Source of the DNA: Cymbomonas tetramitiformis
Taxonomy: Eukaryota; Chlorophyta; Pyramimonadophyceae; Pyramimonadales; Pyramimonadaceae
Assembly: GCA_001247695.2 (NCBI GenBank)
Contig: LGRX02025972.1
Coordinates: forward strand, 1-64,000
Length of the DNA: 64,000 bases
Direction: 5' to 3'
Part shown: positions 55,351 through 64,000 of the stretch, piece after piece
Layout of the letters: every line of letters starts with the position of its first letter
Numbering within the stretch: the first letter of the stretch is position 1
Notes under the pieces: model-generated
Database searches by the model: none
Told to the model about the DNA's origin: nothing
What the model saw: only the letters and a program-made list of their open reading frames with translations
Program-made: the position numbers and the translations under genes

Positions 55351-56204
55351 TAAGACCGTGAACTTTTCCTTCCCCTCCCTTCCCGTACGGGATCCCGCCC
55401 GCCCGCCCTTCATCTAGTGAACGCAGCCGCCACTCCGCGGGTGCCTGGTCAGCAGCTTGTCGGGCGACTGTTCATCTGCGGTTGCGAATCAGCGGCCAAG
55501 GGGTGGACAGCGAGTCATGGGTGGGATTGTTTTTTTTTCCCGGCATATATCTTTGTGTATTTCTTTGTAGAAAGGTGCATAGGGTGCACGCAAGGAACAT
55601 AGGACCCAGGGACAAAGGGTGCGGGGAGGCTGCTCCGCTCCGCGCCGAATCAGGCGCGTGGCGCGTGCGGCGCTCTCCCCGGCGCTGTGCCTTATGCTGC
55701 TTCATCTGCGGTTGCGAATCAGCGGCCAAAGGGTGAGCAGCGGCGCTGCAGGTCGTGGGTGGGGAGGGATGCGCGAGGGTGCGCGTACGGTAGATAGGTG
55801 CATAGTGTGCTCGCAAGGACCATAGGACCCAGGGACAAAGGGTGCGGGGAGGCTGCTCCGCTCCGCGCCGAATCAGGCGCGTGGCGCGTGCCGCGCTCTC
55901 CCCGGCGCTGTGCCTTATCCTGCTTCTTCTGCGGTTGCGAATCAGCGGCCAAAGGGTGAGCAGCGGCGCTGCAGGTCGTGGGTGGGGAGGGATGCGCGAG
56001 GGTGCGCGTACGGTAGATAGGTGCATAGTGTGCCCGCAAGGACCATAGGACCCAGGGACAAAGGGTGCGGGGAGGCTGCTCCGCTCCGCGCCGAATCAGG
56101 CGCGTGGCGCGTGCCGCGCTCTCCCCGGCGCTGTGCCTTATCCTGCTTCATCTGCGGTTGCGAATCAGCGGCCAAAGGGTGAGCAGCGGCCAAAGAATGG
56201 CTCT

Positions 56205-56430
56205 CCCCGGGCCATCGACAGGGCCATGGATACCTGGCGATGTCGGTCCCGAGCTGCGCATGCTTCCACAGCCATCGAGTGTATGCCCCTGTGACAGTGT
56301 CCGTTCGCGTGTTTTTGTAGGGCTGCTCTCCCTGCTCTCTACGCACATGGCTGCTTGTAATAGTCCCCGGCGATGGCAAGTGTTTCATATGGTCGCTAGC
56401 AGCGGCAACTACCGGCCAGTTTAGTGAGCA
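56205..56430 (+). other. Unique 225-bp insert inside the 223-bp array
   Basis: It starts after GAGCAGCGGCCAAAG and ends before GAGCAGGGATGGCGG. It contains TTTTTGTAG and no credible coding frame. Its length is close to one repeat period. Confidence 0.5.
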
Positions 56431-57589
56431 GGCCGTGAGCAGGGATGGCGGAGGGTGCGCGTACGGTAGATAGGTGCAAAGCGTGCACGCAAGGAGCATA
56501 GGACCCAGGGACCAAGGGTGCGGGGAGGCTGCTCCGCTCCGCGCCGAATCAGGCGCGTGGCGCGTGCGGCGCTCTCCCCGGCGCCGTGCCTTATGCTGCT
56601 TCATCTGCGGTTGCGAATCAGCAGCCAAAGAGTGAGCAGCGGCGCTGCGAGTGGTGGGTGGGGAGGGATGGCGGAGGGTGCGCGTACGGTAGATAGGTGC
56701 AAAGCGTGCCCGCAAGGACCATAGGACCCAGGGACCAAGGGTGTGGGGAGGCTGCTCCGCTCCGCGCCGAATCAGGCGCGTGGCGCGGGCGGCGCTCTCC
56801 CCGGCGCCGTGCCTTATGCTGCTTCATCTGCGGTTGCGAATCAGCGGCCAAAGAGTGAGCAGCGGCGCTGCGAGTGGTGGGTGGGGAGGGATGGCGGAGG
56901 GTGCGCGTACGGTAGATAGGTGCAAAGCGTGCCCGCAAGGACCATAGGACCCAGGGACCAAGGGTGCGGGGAGGCTGCTTCGCTCCGCGCCGAATCAGGC
57001 GCGTGGCGCGTGCGGCGCTCTCCCCGGCGCCGTGCCTTATGCTGCTTCATCTGCGGTTGCGAATCAGCGGCCAAAGAGTGGGCAGCGGCGCTGCGAGTGG
57101 TGGGTGGGGAGGGATGGCGGAGGGTGCGCGTACGGTAGATAGGTGCAAAGCGTGCCCGCAAGGACCATAGGACCCAGGGGCAAAGGGTGCGGGGAGGCTG
57201 CTCCGCTCCGCGCCGAATCAGGCGCGTGGCGCGTGCGGCGGTCTCCCCGGCGCCGTGCCTTATGCTGCTTCATCTGCGGTTGCGAATCAGCGGCCAAAGG
57301 TTGAGCAGCGGCGTTGCGAGTCGTGGGTGGGGAGGGATGGGCGAGGGTGCGCGTACTGTAGAAAGGTGCATAGCGTGCATGAAAGGACCATATGACCCAG
57401 GGGCAAAGGGTGCGCGGAGGCTGCATGATGGTGTGCATGGTGGGAAGGCGCCCGGTGATGGAAGGTTTTGATGTTCAATATGTGGGGACAGCTCCCCGGG
57501 CACGCGCCTGTCACCCGAGTAGATTTTGCGTGTTTCTCAAATTTCCAGCAGAATATTTATTTCGCGATAGATATTTTGGTGCCTAATTA

Positions 57590-57847
57590 ATGCATATTGT
57601 TTTTTTCCCCCAGGAATTAGAAGATTCCAGTGAAGAGGAGGATGCACAGTTTCACTGTAGACTTTGCAAGATCTTTCTGTTTGATGTGCTGGTGTATGGA
57701 TGTTATCTTTGTGAAGAATATCCATACTGCCACAACTGTTCCACAAATATGTTCTGCGAGTGTGGTGTGTTTTTGTGTGAGAACTGTGGGGGTCATGAGG
57801 AAAAGGTTGTGTGTAAAGCATGTAGGCAGGGGAAGATTTTTCATTAA
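57590..57847 (+). CDS. Cassette ORF a: small Cys-rich zinc-binding-type protein
   Basis: 85 codons from ATG 57590 to TAA. Alternatively the coding starts at 57614, because TTTTTTTCCCCCAG is an excellent splice acceptor and leaves the frame in phase 0. An acidic start (EDSSEEED) is followed by CRLC, CYLC, CHNC, CEC, CENC and CKAC: paired cysteines spaced as in RING/treble-clef or zinc-ribbon folds. It sits between two blocks of the 223-bp repeat, is AT-richer than the repeat, and is on the plus strand like the other cassette ORFs. Function unknown; a ubiquitin-related or nucleic-acid-binding adaptor is possible. Confidence 0.5.
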   Translation: MHIVFFPQELEDSSEEEDAQFHCRLCKIFLFDVLVYGCYLCEEYPYCHNCSTNMFCECGVFLCENCGGHEEKVVCKACRQGKIFH

Positions 57848-58788
57848 CTCAGACATGTATCAGATGTTGGAATAACTTGTTTATTAGCAACTGATCACCT
57901 TCAGCACACTATTTACTACCTATTTCAACATCAAAAAATCTGCGATTATTGATATTGCATATCTTGCCGTATATAACTTTGTTTATATCTTTGTAGAAAG
58001 GTGCACAGGGTGCACGCAAGGACCAGAGGACCCAGGGACAAAGGGTGCGGGGAGGCTGCTCCGCTCCGCGCCGAATCAGGCGCGTGGCGCGTGCGGCGCT
58101 CTCCCCGGCGCCGTGCCTTATGCTGCTTCATCTGCGGTTGCGAATCAGCGGCCAAAGGGTGAGCAGCGGCGCTGTGAGTGGTGGGTGGGGAGGAATGCGC
58201 GAGGGTGCGCGTACGGTAGATAGGTGCAAAGCGTGCACGCAAGGAGCATAGGACCCAGGGACCAAGGGTGCGGGGAGGCTGCTCCGCTCCGCGCCGAATC
58301 AGGCGCGTGGCGCGTGCGGCGATCTCCCCGGCGCCGTGCCTTATGCTGCTTCATCTGCGGTTGCGAATCAGCGGCCAAAGAGTGAGCAGCGGCGCTGCGA
58401 GTGGTGGGTGGGGAGGGATGGCGGAGGGTGCGCGTACGGTAGATAGGTGCATAGCGTGCACGCAAGGAGCATAGGACCCAGGGACAAAGGGTGCGGGGAG
58501 GCTGCTCCGCTCCGCGCCGAATCGGGCGCGTGGCGCGTGCGGCGCTCTCCCCGGCGCCGTGCCTTATGCTGCTTCATCGGCGGTTGCGAATCAGCGGCCA
58601 AAGGGTGAGCAGCGGCGCTGCGAGTGGTGGGTGGGGAGGAATGCGCGAGGGTGCGCGTACGGTAGATAGGTGCATAGCGTGCACGCAAGGAGCATAGGAC
58701 CCAGGGACAAAGGGCGCGGGGAGGCTGCTCCGCTCCGCGCCGAATCAGGCGCGTGGCGCGTGTGGCGCTCTCCCCGGCGCCGTGCCTT

Positions 58789-59331
58789 ATGCTGCTTCAT
58801 CTGCGGTTGCGAATCAGCGGCCAAGTGGTGAACCGCGAGTCATGGGTGGGACAGGCTTTGTGGAAGGCTGCCGCCGGACGGGCATATGACCAGGCGACCA
58901 GCGACGGCTGGCCATATGTAGGGTCTTATGTAGCGCGACGGCTGTATCCATATCCGTCAGCTTATGGACGGACATGGTATGGTGCGCAAGTGTTGTCCGC
59001 CAAGTGGGTCAACGAGGTGGGCGGCGAAGCAGAAGAATACGAAGGTCCTTGGGTCACGGGTTACGTACCGATCGTCACCTCGCCGCCGGATAGGGGTATC
59101 AATTTTTATGTTTCTGAGCGGCAGTTCATCCCTCCCGGTGCCATTGACCACGGGTTCCCAGAAGTGCATCGGGTCACCGTGCCTGCAGAAGGGCAGCCCC
59201 GGCTGCTTTATAAAGTTCGATACCCTTGGGACGGGGACGAGGAGGAGCTGTGGCAGCATGAGGTGCTAGCTGGTGTCCTACACTTTTCGGTAGAGAAAGA
59301 CCGTGGCTGCTGCATAGTGAAATCCAAGTAG
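58789..59331 (+). CDS. Cassette ORF b: aromatic-rich unknown protein starting inside a 223-bp repeat
   Basis: 180 residues. The only in-frame ATG near the start lies inside the preceding repeat copy (ATGCTGCTTCATCTGCGG), so the repeat supplies the first 12 residues or so. The frame then enters unique sequence with balanced, protein-like composition: DGWPYVGSYVARRLYPYPSA, then GPWVTGYVPIVTSPPDRG, FIPPGAIDHGFPEVHRV and a C-terminal RGCCIVKSK, whose Cys pair near the end could be lipidated (inference only). Tyr, Trp and Pro are abundant. No family was recognised. Confidence 0.5.
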   Translation: MLLHLRLRISGQVVNRESWVGQALWKAAAGRAYDQATSDGWPYVGSYVARRLYPYPSAYGRTWYGAQVLSAKWVNEVGGEAEEYEGPWVTGYVPIVTSPPDRGINFYVSERQFIPPGAIDHGFPEVHRVTVPAEGQPRLLYKVRYPWDGDEEELWQHEVLAGVLHFSVEKDRGCCIVKSK

Positions 59332-59603
59332 TGGACAACTAGGCAAAAACATACCTCACCAACCGTAATTGATGAAGACATACGTTTATAACAGATGTAT
59401 GCGTGCGTATTGTGTGTGCGTATTGTGTGTGCGTATTGTGTAGAAATATACAAATAAATAATAAGAATAAACAAGAACCATGGGCGCGGGGGAGGCCGGT
59501 GTGCATGGTGGCACGGCGGCTGGTTATAGCAGGCTGTTTAGGAGGAACTGCGTGACGTTATGGCAAATTGACCCTAGGTCACGGGCTTGCACAGGGAGAT
59601 GCA

Positions 59604-59843
59604 ATGGAGGAGGAATACACGTGGGAGGACGTCCAGAGAATCTTTTTCCCCAGATCCGAGGAGGCGTTCTGCATAGTGTGTTTAGAGGAAGTGGATCCGG
59701 AGGATGTAGTGGACTGCGGTGGCCTAGGATGCGAGTGTAAAGAGAAATACATGCATATTTGGTGTTTTTCTTTGCTTGTAGAAACCCTTGCCTCCTCGAG
59801 GTGGGTGACGTGCCCATGCTGTAGGCAGAAGTGGTTTGAGTGA
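59604..59843 (+). CDS. Cassette ORF c: RING-type zinc finger protein
   Basis: 79 residues from ATG 59604 to TGA. The order of ligands is CIVC, then DC, EC, H (YMHIWC), C and CPCC near the C-terminus, as in a RING or RING-CH finger, preceded by an acidic N-terminus (MEEEYTWEDV). Such a minimal RING would be expected to act as an E3 ubiquitin ligase partner. It follows cassette b by about 270 bp and is followed by a 95-bp segment that is duplicated at 60487-60582. Stand-alone small RINGs are common in both algal genomes and large DNA viruses. Confidence 0.6.
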   Translation: MEEEYTWEDVQRIFFPRSEEAFCIVCLEEVDPEDVVDCGGLGCECKEKYMHIWCFSLLVETLASSRWVTCPCCRQKWFE

Positions 59844-59924
59844 ACCTCTTTTCAACATGTGTGTACATTATGTGAATAGTACATTATGTAAATGCTACTG
59901 AGTCTCCGCTGGCCTTTTGTTGTT

Positions 59925-60582
59925 TACTTACAACTTGTTATTTGTTCTTTAAAAGTGATCATGTGGATGTTTTTGGTGTCCTTCAAAGTGTCAACCTGTG
60001 GTTGCGATCGTCGCTGGGGAGGGATGCGCGAGGGTGCGCGTACGGTAGATAGGTGCATAGTGTGCACGCAAGGACCATAGGACCCAGGGACAAAGGGGGC
60101 GGGGAGGCTGCTCCGCTCCGCGCCGAAACAGGCGCGTGGCGCGTGCGGCGCTCTCCCCGGCGCCGTGCCTTATGCTGCTTCATCTGCGGTTGCGAATCAG
60201 CGGCCAAAGGGGGAGCAGCGGCGCTGCGAGTCGTGCGAGGTAGAGAAGTCTTAGGGGTCCCCTCGAGGCGGGATTGCTTGCGGGCTCCGTGCGAGGTAGA
60301 GAAGTCTTACGCAAGGGTCCCCTCGAGGCGGGATTGCCTGCGGGCTCCGTGCGAGGTAGAGAAGTCTTAGGGGTCCCCTCGAGGCGGGATTGCCTGCGGG
60401 CTCCGTGCGAGGTAGAGAAGTCTTAGGGGTCCCCTGGAGGCGGGATCGCCTGCGGGCTCCGTGCGAGGTAGTGGAGTCTTAGTCTTAACTTACAACTTGT
60501 TATTTGATCTTTAAAAGTGATCATGTGGATGTTTTCGGTGTCCTTCAAAGTGTCAACCTGTGGTTGCGATCGTCGCTGGGGA
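59925..60582 (+). repeat. 95-bp duplicated segment flanking a 56-bp minisatellite
   Basis: CTTACAACTTGTTATTTG and the following ~80 bp, ending GCGATCGTCGCTGGGG, occur at about 59928-60018 and 60489-60580. Between them lie one 223-bp unit and a 56-bp minisatellite (starts 60233, 60289, 60349, 60405, 60461) with core GGGGTCCCCTCGAGGCGGG. Confidence 0.85.
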
Positions 60583-61042
60583 TGCATGCGCGAGGGTGCG
60601 CGTACGGTAGATAGGTGCATAGTGTGCACGCAAGGACCATAGGACCCAGGGACAAAGGGTGCGGGGAGGCTGCTGGCCAACCAGTCGTGGGTGGGGAGGG
60701 ATGGGCGAGGGTGCGCGTACAGTAGATAGGTGCAGAGTGTGCATGCAAGGACCAGAGGACCCAGGGGCAAAGGGTGCGGGGAGGCTGCTCCGCTCCGCGC
60801 CGAATCAGGCGCGTGGCGCGTGCGGCGCTCTCCCCGGCGCCGTGCCTTATGCTGCTTCATCTGCGGTTGCGAATCAGCGGCCAAAGGGTGAGCAGCGGCG
60901 CTGCGAGTGGTGGGTGGGGTGGGATGGCGGAGGGTGCGCGTACGGTAGATAGGTGCAAAGCGTGCCCGCAAGGACCATAGGACCCAGGGACCAAGGGTGC
61001 GGGGAGGCTGCGCGCGATGGGGGTTGTGATCCCTATCGTTGA

Positions 61043-61450
61043 ACGTGTAGTTTGTGGTATGCGTGGCAGCATACATGGGTCAACACGGAGAACGGGGGCT
61101 CGCTGCCTGTGCGTATTGGATGGTCGGTGACGCTTCATGAAAGCCGGTTCGTACCGGCGCCCTGGATTATCGAAGCGAAAATTGTCGGATTCAACCCAGA
61201 CCACGTATGGACCGCGGCGCCCACGGAACATGATGTTCCCGAAGGGACGTATCATGATGGAGAATTTGGAGAGCGGCCCCCAAACGGTTACGTGGTCGTG
61301 CGGCTGTACCACCCGCGAAGGGAGCATTGGCTGGAGTGGCAGGAGTATGCACAAATTGTGGAATCGGAGGCGGAGTGTCCGACACACACGGATCCGTCCG
61401 ACGATGATGAGGAGTATGTTAGTGAAACTAGCGAAGAAGACACCAATTAA
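61043..61450 (+). CDS. Cassette ORF d: acidic-tailed unknown protein without its own ATG
   Basis: 135 codons, open from just after a TGA at 61040-61042 and ending TAA. No in-frame ATG opens it. A TAG acceptor at 61050 could splice it to an upstream exon. The composition is convincing: WYAWQHTWVNT, then SVTLHESRFVPAPWIIEAKI, VVVRLYHPRREHW and an Asp/Glu-rich C-terminus (DDDEEYVSETSEED). It lies directly after a 223-bp repeat that breaks off at GGAGGCTGC (61003-61011). Family not recognised. Confidence 0.45.
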   Translation, partial: TCSLWYAWQHTWVNTENGGSLPVRIGWSVTLHESRFVPAPWIIEAKIVGFNPDHVWTAAPTEHDVPEGTYHDGEFGERPPNGYVVVRLYHPRREHWLEWQEYAQIVESEAECPTHTDPSDDDEEYVSETSEEDTN

Positions 61451-61732
61451 CATGCTCGGCCTGTTTGCGCACTTAACGAAATGTAATGAGATGTAACAAT
61501 ATTGAGCATAAATCATCTTTGTGTGTAAAACGCGTGCGTGCGTGCGTGCGTGTGCGTGTGTGTATGAGACCGCCCTGGACGGCCTGCCCTGGTGGACCTC
61601 AAAAGTCATTATGATGCAATGTCGCAAGATCTGATTATGCATGTACCCGACGGTGCTGTGTGCATGCACGGGGTGGGGACCGATTGTATCGGGGAGGCTG
61701 CTCCGCTCCGCGCCGAATCAGGCGCGTGGCGC

Positions 61733-61740
61733 GTGTGGCG
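61733..61740. repeat. 8-bp target-site duplication, left copy
   Basis: GTGTGGCG is identical to 62860-62867 on the right side of the hAT-type element. Confidence 0.92.
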
Positions 61741-62859
61741 CAGGGAAGATATCTTACCGCGATTGGCGGGCCGAACTCAGTCGCCAAAAACAGGTCCGGG
61801 CCGACGTGGGGCCGATGGAGAAATCGTCTTGGGGCCGAACCGCATTCACCCTGGAAATGACTTAAAATGGTGCTGGCCGATTGGGCCGACATCGGGCCGA
61901 TCGTACAAATCGTTGGATGCCCACCTCAATTTAGCCGGGCCGAATCGAACGGGACTGGACCGACTGGGGGCCGAACGTATTTCGAAATATCAGGCTCAGC
62001 GAGATTGGACCGACTCGGGGCCGATCCGTAATCTGAAAAGAAAAAAAGAAAAAAAAAATACGCCCCTGGATCCGTAATCTGATCCATATCGCGAGTACCG
62101 TGAGCTTGACCGCGAGTACTCGCGATTTTCTCCCATCCGAAGGGCCATATGCGTGCATGCTACGAGTTGCAGCGAGCGGAGGGAATTCACTCATTCTACA
62201 AGTAGGTTTTCAGCGCAGACCGTCGGAGCAGTATGGTATTACGAAGCAGAATGGAGCTCCTTTTTTTACCTCTATTTTTCTTTACGTCAGTTTCCTACGT
62301 TTCGGCGTCTCCTACTGCTGGGAGTGGTTCTTCTTCAGTTTTGGAAACAGGTTCCTCAATCGGGCCGTGATCTTGATATCCTTATAGAGGACATCGAGCC
62401 CGACATTTTGAGCTATCAGACGTTGTTATACGATTAGTATTTCTCATAACGAGCATATGTGGGGGCATGTCTGTAAACTGGCGGGCCATTTACAAGTATG
62501 GTCATATCTCGAGCCTTACTTATCTATTCGAGCCGTAATCTTGATATCCTTATAGAGGACATCGAGCCCGACATCTTGAGCTATCAAACGTTGTTATACG
62601 GTTAGTATTTCTCATAACGAACATATGTGGGGGCATGTCTGCAAACAAGGGAATATGCTAAAAACACATCTTGAGGGAAATATGGACCGGGCCGAAATCA
62701 GGCCGAACCTTAAAATCATGCGAAGCCATCTCAATATCATGACCTGAAGGGCCGAAGGCGGGCCGAACCGATATCTAGCCCGGACCGGGCGGGCCGAAGG
62801 CGGGCCGAAGGAAATTTTGATTTGGGGCCGTACCAACTCAAAATAAGATATCTTCCCTG
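61741..62859. mobile_element. Non-autonomous hAT-type DNA transposon (1119 bp)
   Basis: The left end CAGGGAAGATATCTTA (61741) and right end TAAGATATCTTCCCTG (to 62859) are perfect 16-bp inverted repeats. The 8 bp outside each end are identical, GTGTGGCG (61733-61740 and 62860-62867). Removing the element with one duplication restores a normal 223-bp repeat. An 8-bp duplication and CAGGG ends are the hallmark of the hAT superfamily. Both subterminal regions are packed with GGGCCGA words (about ten at 61767-62030, about eight at 62690-62830), as expected of transposase-binding sites. No transposase frame is present. Confidence 0.93.
62365..62645 (+). repeat. 168-bp tandem duplication inside the hAT-type element
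   Basis: TCTTGATATCCTTATAGAGG occurs at 62371 and 62539. The following ~100 bp match with a few substitutions (ATTTTGAG/ATCTTGAG, GATTAG/GGTTAG). Confidence 0.85.
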
Positions 62860-62942
62860 GTGTGGCGCTCTCCCCGGCGCCGTGCCTTATGCTGCTTCAT
62901 CTGCGGTTGCGAATCAGCGGCCAAAGAGTGAGCAGCGGCGCT
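62860..62942 (+). repeat. Right part of the split 223-bp repeat
   Basis: It continues the unit that begins at about 61690, from GTGTGGCGCTCTCCCC to GAGCAGCGGCGCT, then diverges into unique DNA that leads to the next ORF. Confidence 0.9.
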
Positions 62943-63120
62943 TAAAATCGTGGGTGGGATGGGGTGGGGTATCCCGGGTGGGTCGGTGCGGGGCGCAGTA
63001 TGTTGGCCAGGTATCAATGGCGTGCCATCCACATGCGGATACGCCATGTAGGGTTCTTCACGTGCAGTCGGGGCTACCCAAAGATCTGGAGGGGCTAGGC
63101 ATGCACGTGGTGCCCCTCCC

Positions 63121-64000
63121 ATGTCCTGCGGGTCCAACGGGGACTGCGTATTGGTTGACCTGGAGAAGGCGTGCCTGCTTGTCTGGGCCGCATGCTGTAT
63201 GGCCACCCTTCGTATGGTGCAGAACCAGTGCGAAAGACACGGGTGCACGCTTGCGCATCTGGTGAAATTGCTGGATTGCTGGACGGCGGCTATGGAAGAA
63301 TTGGAATCCCCATCACCGGCTGATTCAGCGATGACGACTAAACGGTGTGAAGCTGTCGCGCTGGGGAACCGTGAGGAGAACGTCAGAACTGCCTGGGAAG
63401 GGGTACAGTCTTTTTGCAAGCTCCATCGCTTCACCCTGGGTGAAGGGGTTGACCCCACGGCACTGCACGATGCGTGTGAGCTGCGCATACGTGTATGCCA
63501 CCAGAAGATTGAAGACTGTAAGGCGGAGTGCGCGCGGATCTTGGAAACGATCGTGTGCGTGAAGGATTGTCCCCGCTGTTCATCGCTTTTCACAAAAGCT
63601 ACAGACCGTGCGGTTGCGAATTTTCTGACGCCCTCTTCCCTGTTCAGCACGCGTGAGTGGGACCCGCGGGTCGAGCGGGACGAGCGGTGTCTCCGACCAG
63701 GGGCGAGGTATTCCGTGAAGGTGGACTGGGAGCGCGCGAAATCGGAATATCCGGGGATCTGGGGGAAGGTGCTTGAGCATCATCACGTCAGCATGCAGAA
63801 GGCGGTCCGGGTGTCAGGGGTTGGCCAGTTCTTGCTATCCCCAGCTGTCCTCCTGCGCAACCTGGGGAGCTGGGTGCAGATGTGGCACACTGACCTCTTG
63901 CTCCGGAGCGGCGAGGAGGCAGTTTTCCCTACCCAGTTTTCCTCCGGGATGTTCCTTGACGAGCAGAGCTACACGGAACTCCTGCCTGATTCGGTAGATG
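63121..64000 (+). CDS. Cassette ORF e: long unknown protein, 3' partial
   Basis: From ATG 63121 the frame stays open for 293 codons to the window edge; the next upstream in-frame stop is near 63046. The first 130 residues are Cys-rich and helical (CLLVWAACCMATLRM, then RMVQNQCERHGC, CELRIRVCHQKIEDCKAEC, CPRCSSLF). Later parts have RVSGVGQFLLSPAVLLRNLGSW and an acidic stretch. The composition is clearly protein-like. No domain is recognised. It follows a 223-bp repeat remnant, as the other cassette ORFs do, and is on the same strand. Confidence 0.55.
   Translation, partial: MSCGSNGDCVLVDLEKACLLVWAACCMATLRMVQNQCERHGCTLAHLVKLLDCWTAAMEELESPSPADSAMTTKRCEAVALGNREENVRTAWEGVQSFCKLHRFTLGEGVDPTALHDACELRIRVCHQKIEDCKAECARILETIVCVKDCPRCSSLFTKATDRAVANFLTPSSLFSTREWDPRVERDERCLRPGARYSVKVDWERAKSEYPGIWGKVLEHHHVSMQKAVRVSGVGQFLLSPAVLLRNLGSWVQMWHTDLLLRSGEEAVFPTQFSSGMFLDEQSYTELLPDSVD

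Larger units (their letters stand above)
55460..61011 (+). repeat. Array of a 223-bp GC-rich repeat, at least 13 copies, interrupted by ORF cassettes
   Basis: The same segment (GGGGAGGCTGCTCCGCTCCG) recurs at about 55619, 55842, 56065, 56518, 56741, 56964, 57187, 58045, 58268, 58491, 58714, 60108 and 60774, with exact 223-bp steps inside each block. Each unit also has TTCATCTGCGGTTGCGAATC, AGCGGCCAAAGGGTGAGCAG and GTACGGTAGATAGGTGCA. Because 223 is not a multiple of 3, the 68- and 106-codon ORFs that reappear in every unit on both strands are repeat artefacts. Blocks begin after TTTGTAGAAAGGTGCA (55570, 57995) and end after GGAGGCTGC. Confidence 0.95.

Noticed and set aside
55619..60980. Recurrent 68-codon plus-strand and 106-codon minus-strand ORFs
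   Set aside because: They are the same 223-bp repeat seen again and again. The period is not a multiple of 3, and the ORFs reset in each copy.
55460..64000. A true integron
   Set aside because: There is no integrase and no attI/attC architecture, and the setting is a spliced nuclear genome; only the layout is similar.

Overview
This window is nuclear DNA from a eukaryote. It is intron-rich and repeat-dense, most likely from a green (prasinophyte-like) alga, which is an inference. The evidence is spliced genes with GT-AG introns, a methylmalonyl-CoA mutase gene of about 20.7 kb, a small gene whose N-terminus looks like a plastid transit peptide, TTTAGGG plant-type telomere-like repeats inside an LTR, and a tRNA-Ala gene whose 3' half precedes its 5' half. 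Circularly permuted tRNA genes are known from red and prasinophyte green algae. I cannot name the species.

Layout. 1-2.6 kb: three 93-bp repeats, then a two-exon gene of a multicopy transposase-like family. 2.7-5.8 kb: relic repeats, tRNA-like fragments and GCGACAAA-rich DNA. 5.9-26.6 kb, minus strand: mitochondrial methylmalonyl-CoA mutase, with at least 18 recognisable exons. Its introns carry many unrelated minisatellites. In one of them an 8.0-kb copia element (10380-18392) sits inside a 36-37 bp minisatellite with a 5-bp target duplication. 27.1 kb: the permuted tRNA-Ala(AGC). 28.3-31.6 kb, plus strand: a secreted glycoside-hydrolase-like multi-exon gene. 32-35 kb and 36-48 kb: AT-rich, gene-poor DNA with simple repeats, one small plastid-type gene built from duplicated exons (35.0-35.95 kb), and a retroelement Gag-like ORF (38.6-39.7 kb).

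48.5-53.8 kb: a probable 5' LTR and initiator-tRNA-Met-type primer site, followed 1.26 kb downstream by a 1165-codon ORF with Trp repeats, a coiled coil and a Gly/Asp-rich tract. No pol follows it. 54.5-64 kb: a 247-bp tandem duplication, then an array of at least 13 copies of a GC-rich 223-bp repeat. Between the copies lie unrelated short plus-strand ORFs: a Cys-rich zinc-binding type, a RING type, two acidic or aromatic unknowns, and a long ORF leaving the window. One 223-bp copy is split by a 1.12-kb hAT-type non-autonomous transposon with 16-bp perfect TIRs and an 8-bp target duplication.

The two most notable items are the permuted tRNA gene and the 223-bp repeat / ORF cassette array, where at least one repeat copy appears to supply the start codon of the adjacent ORF.
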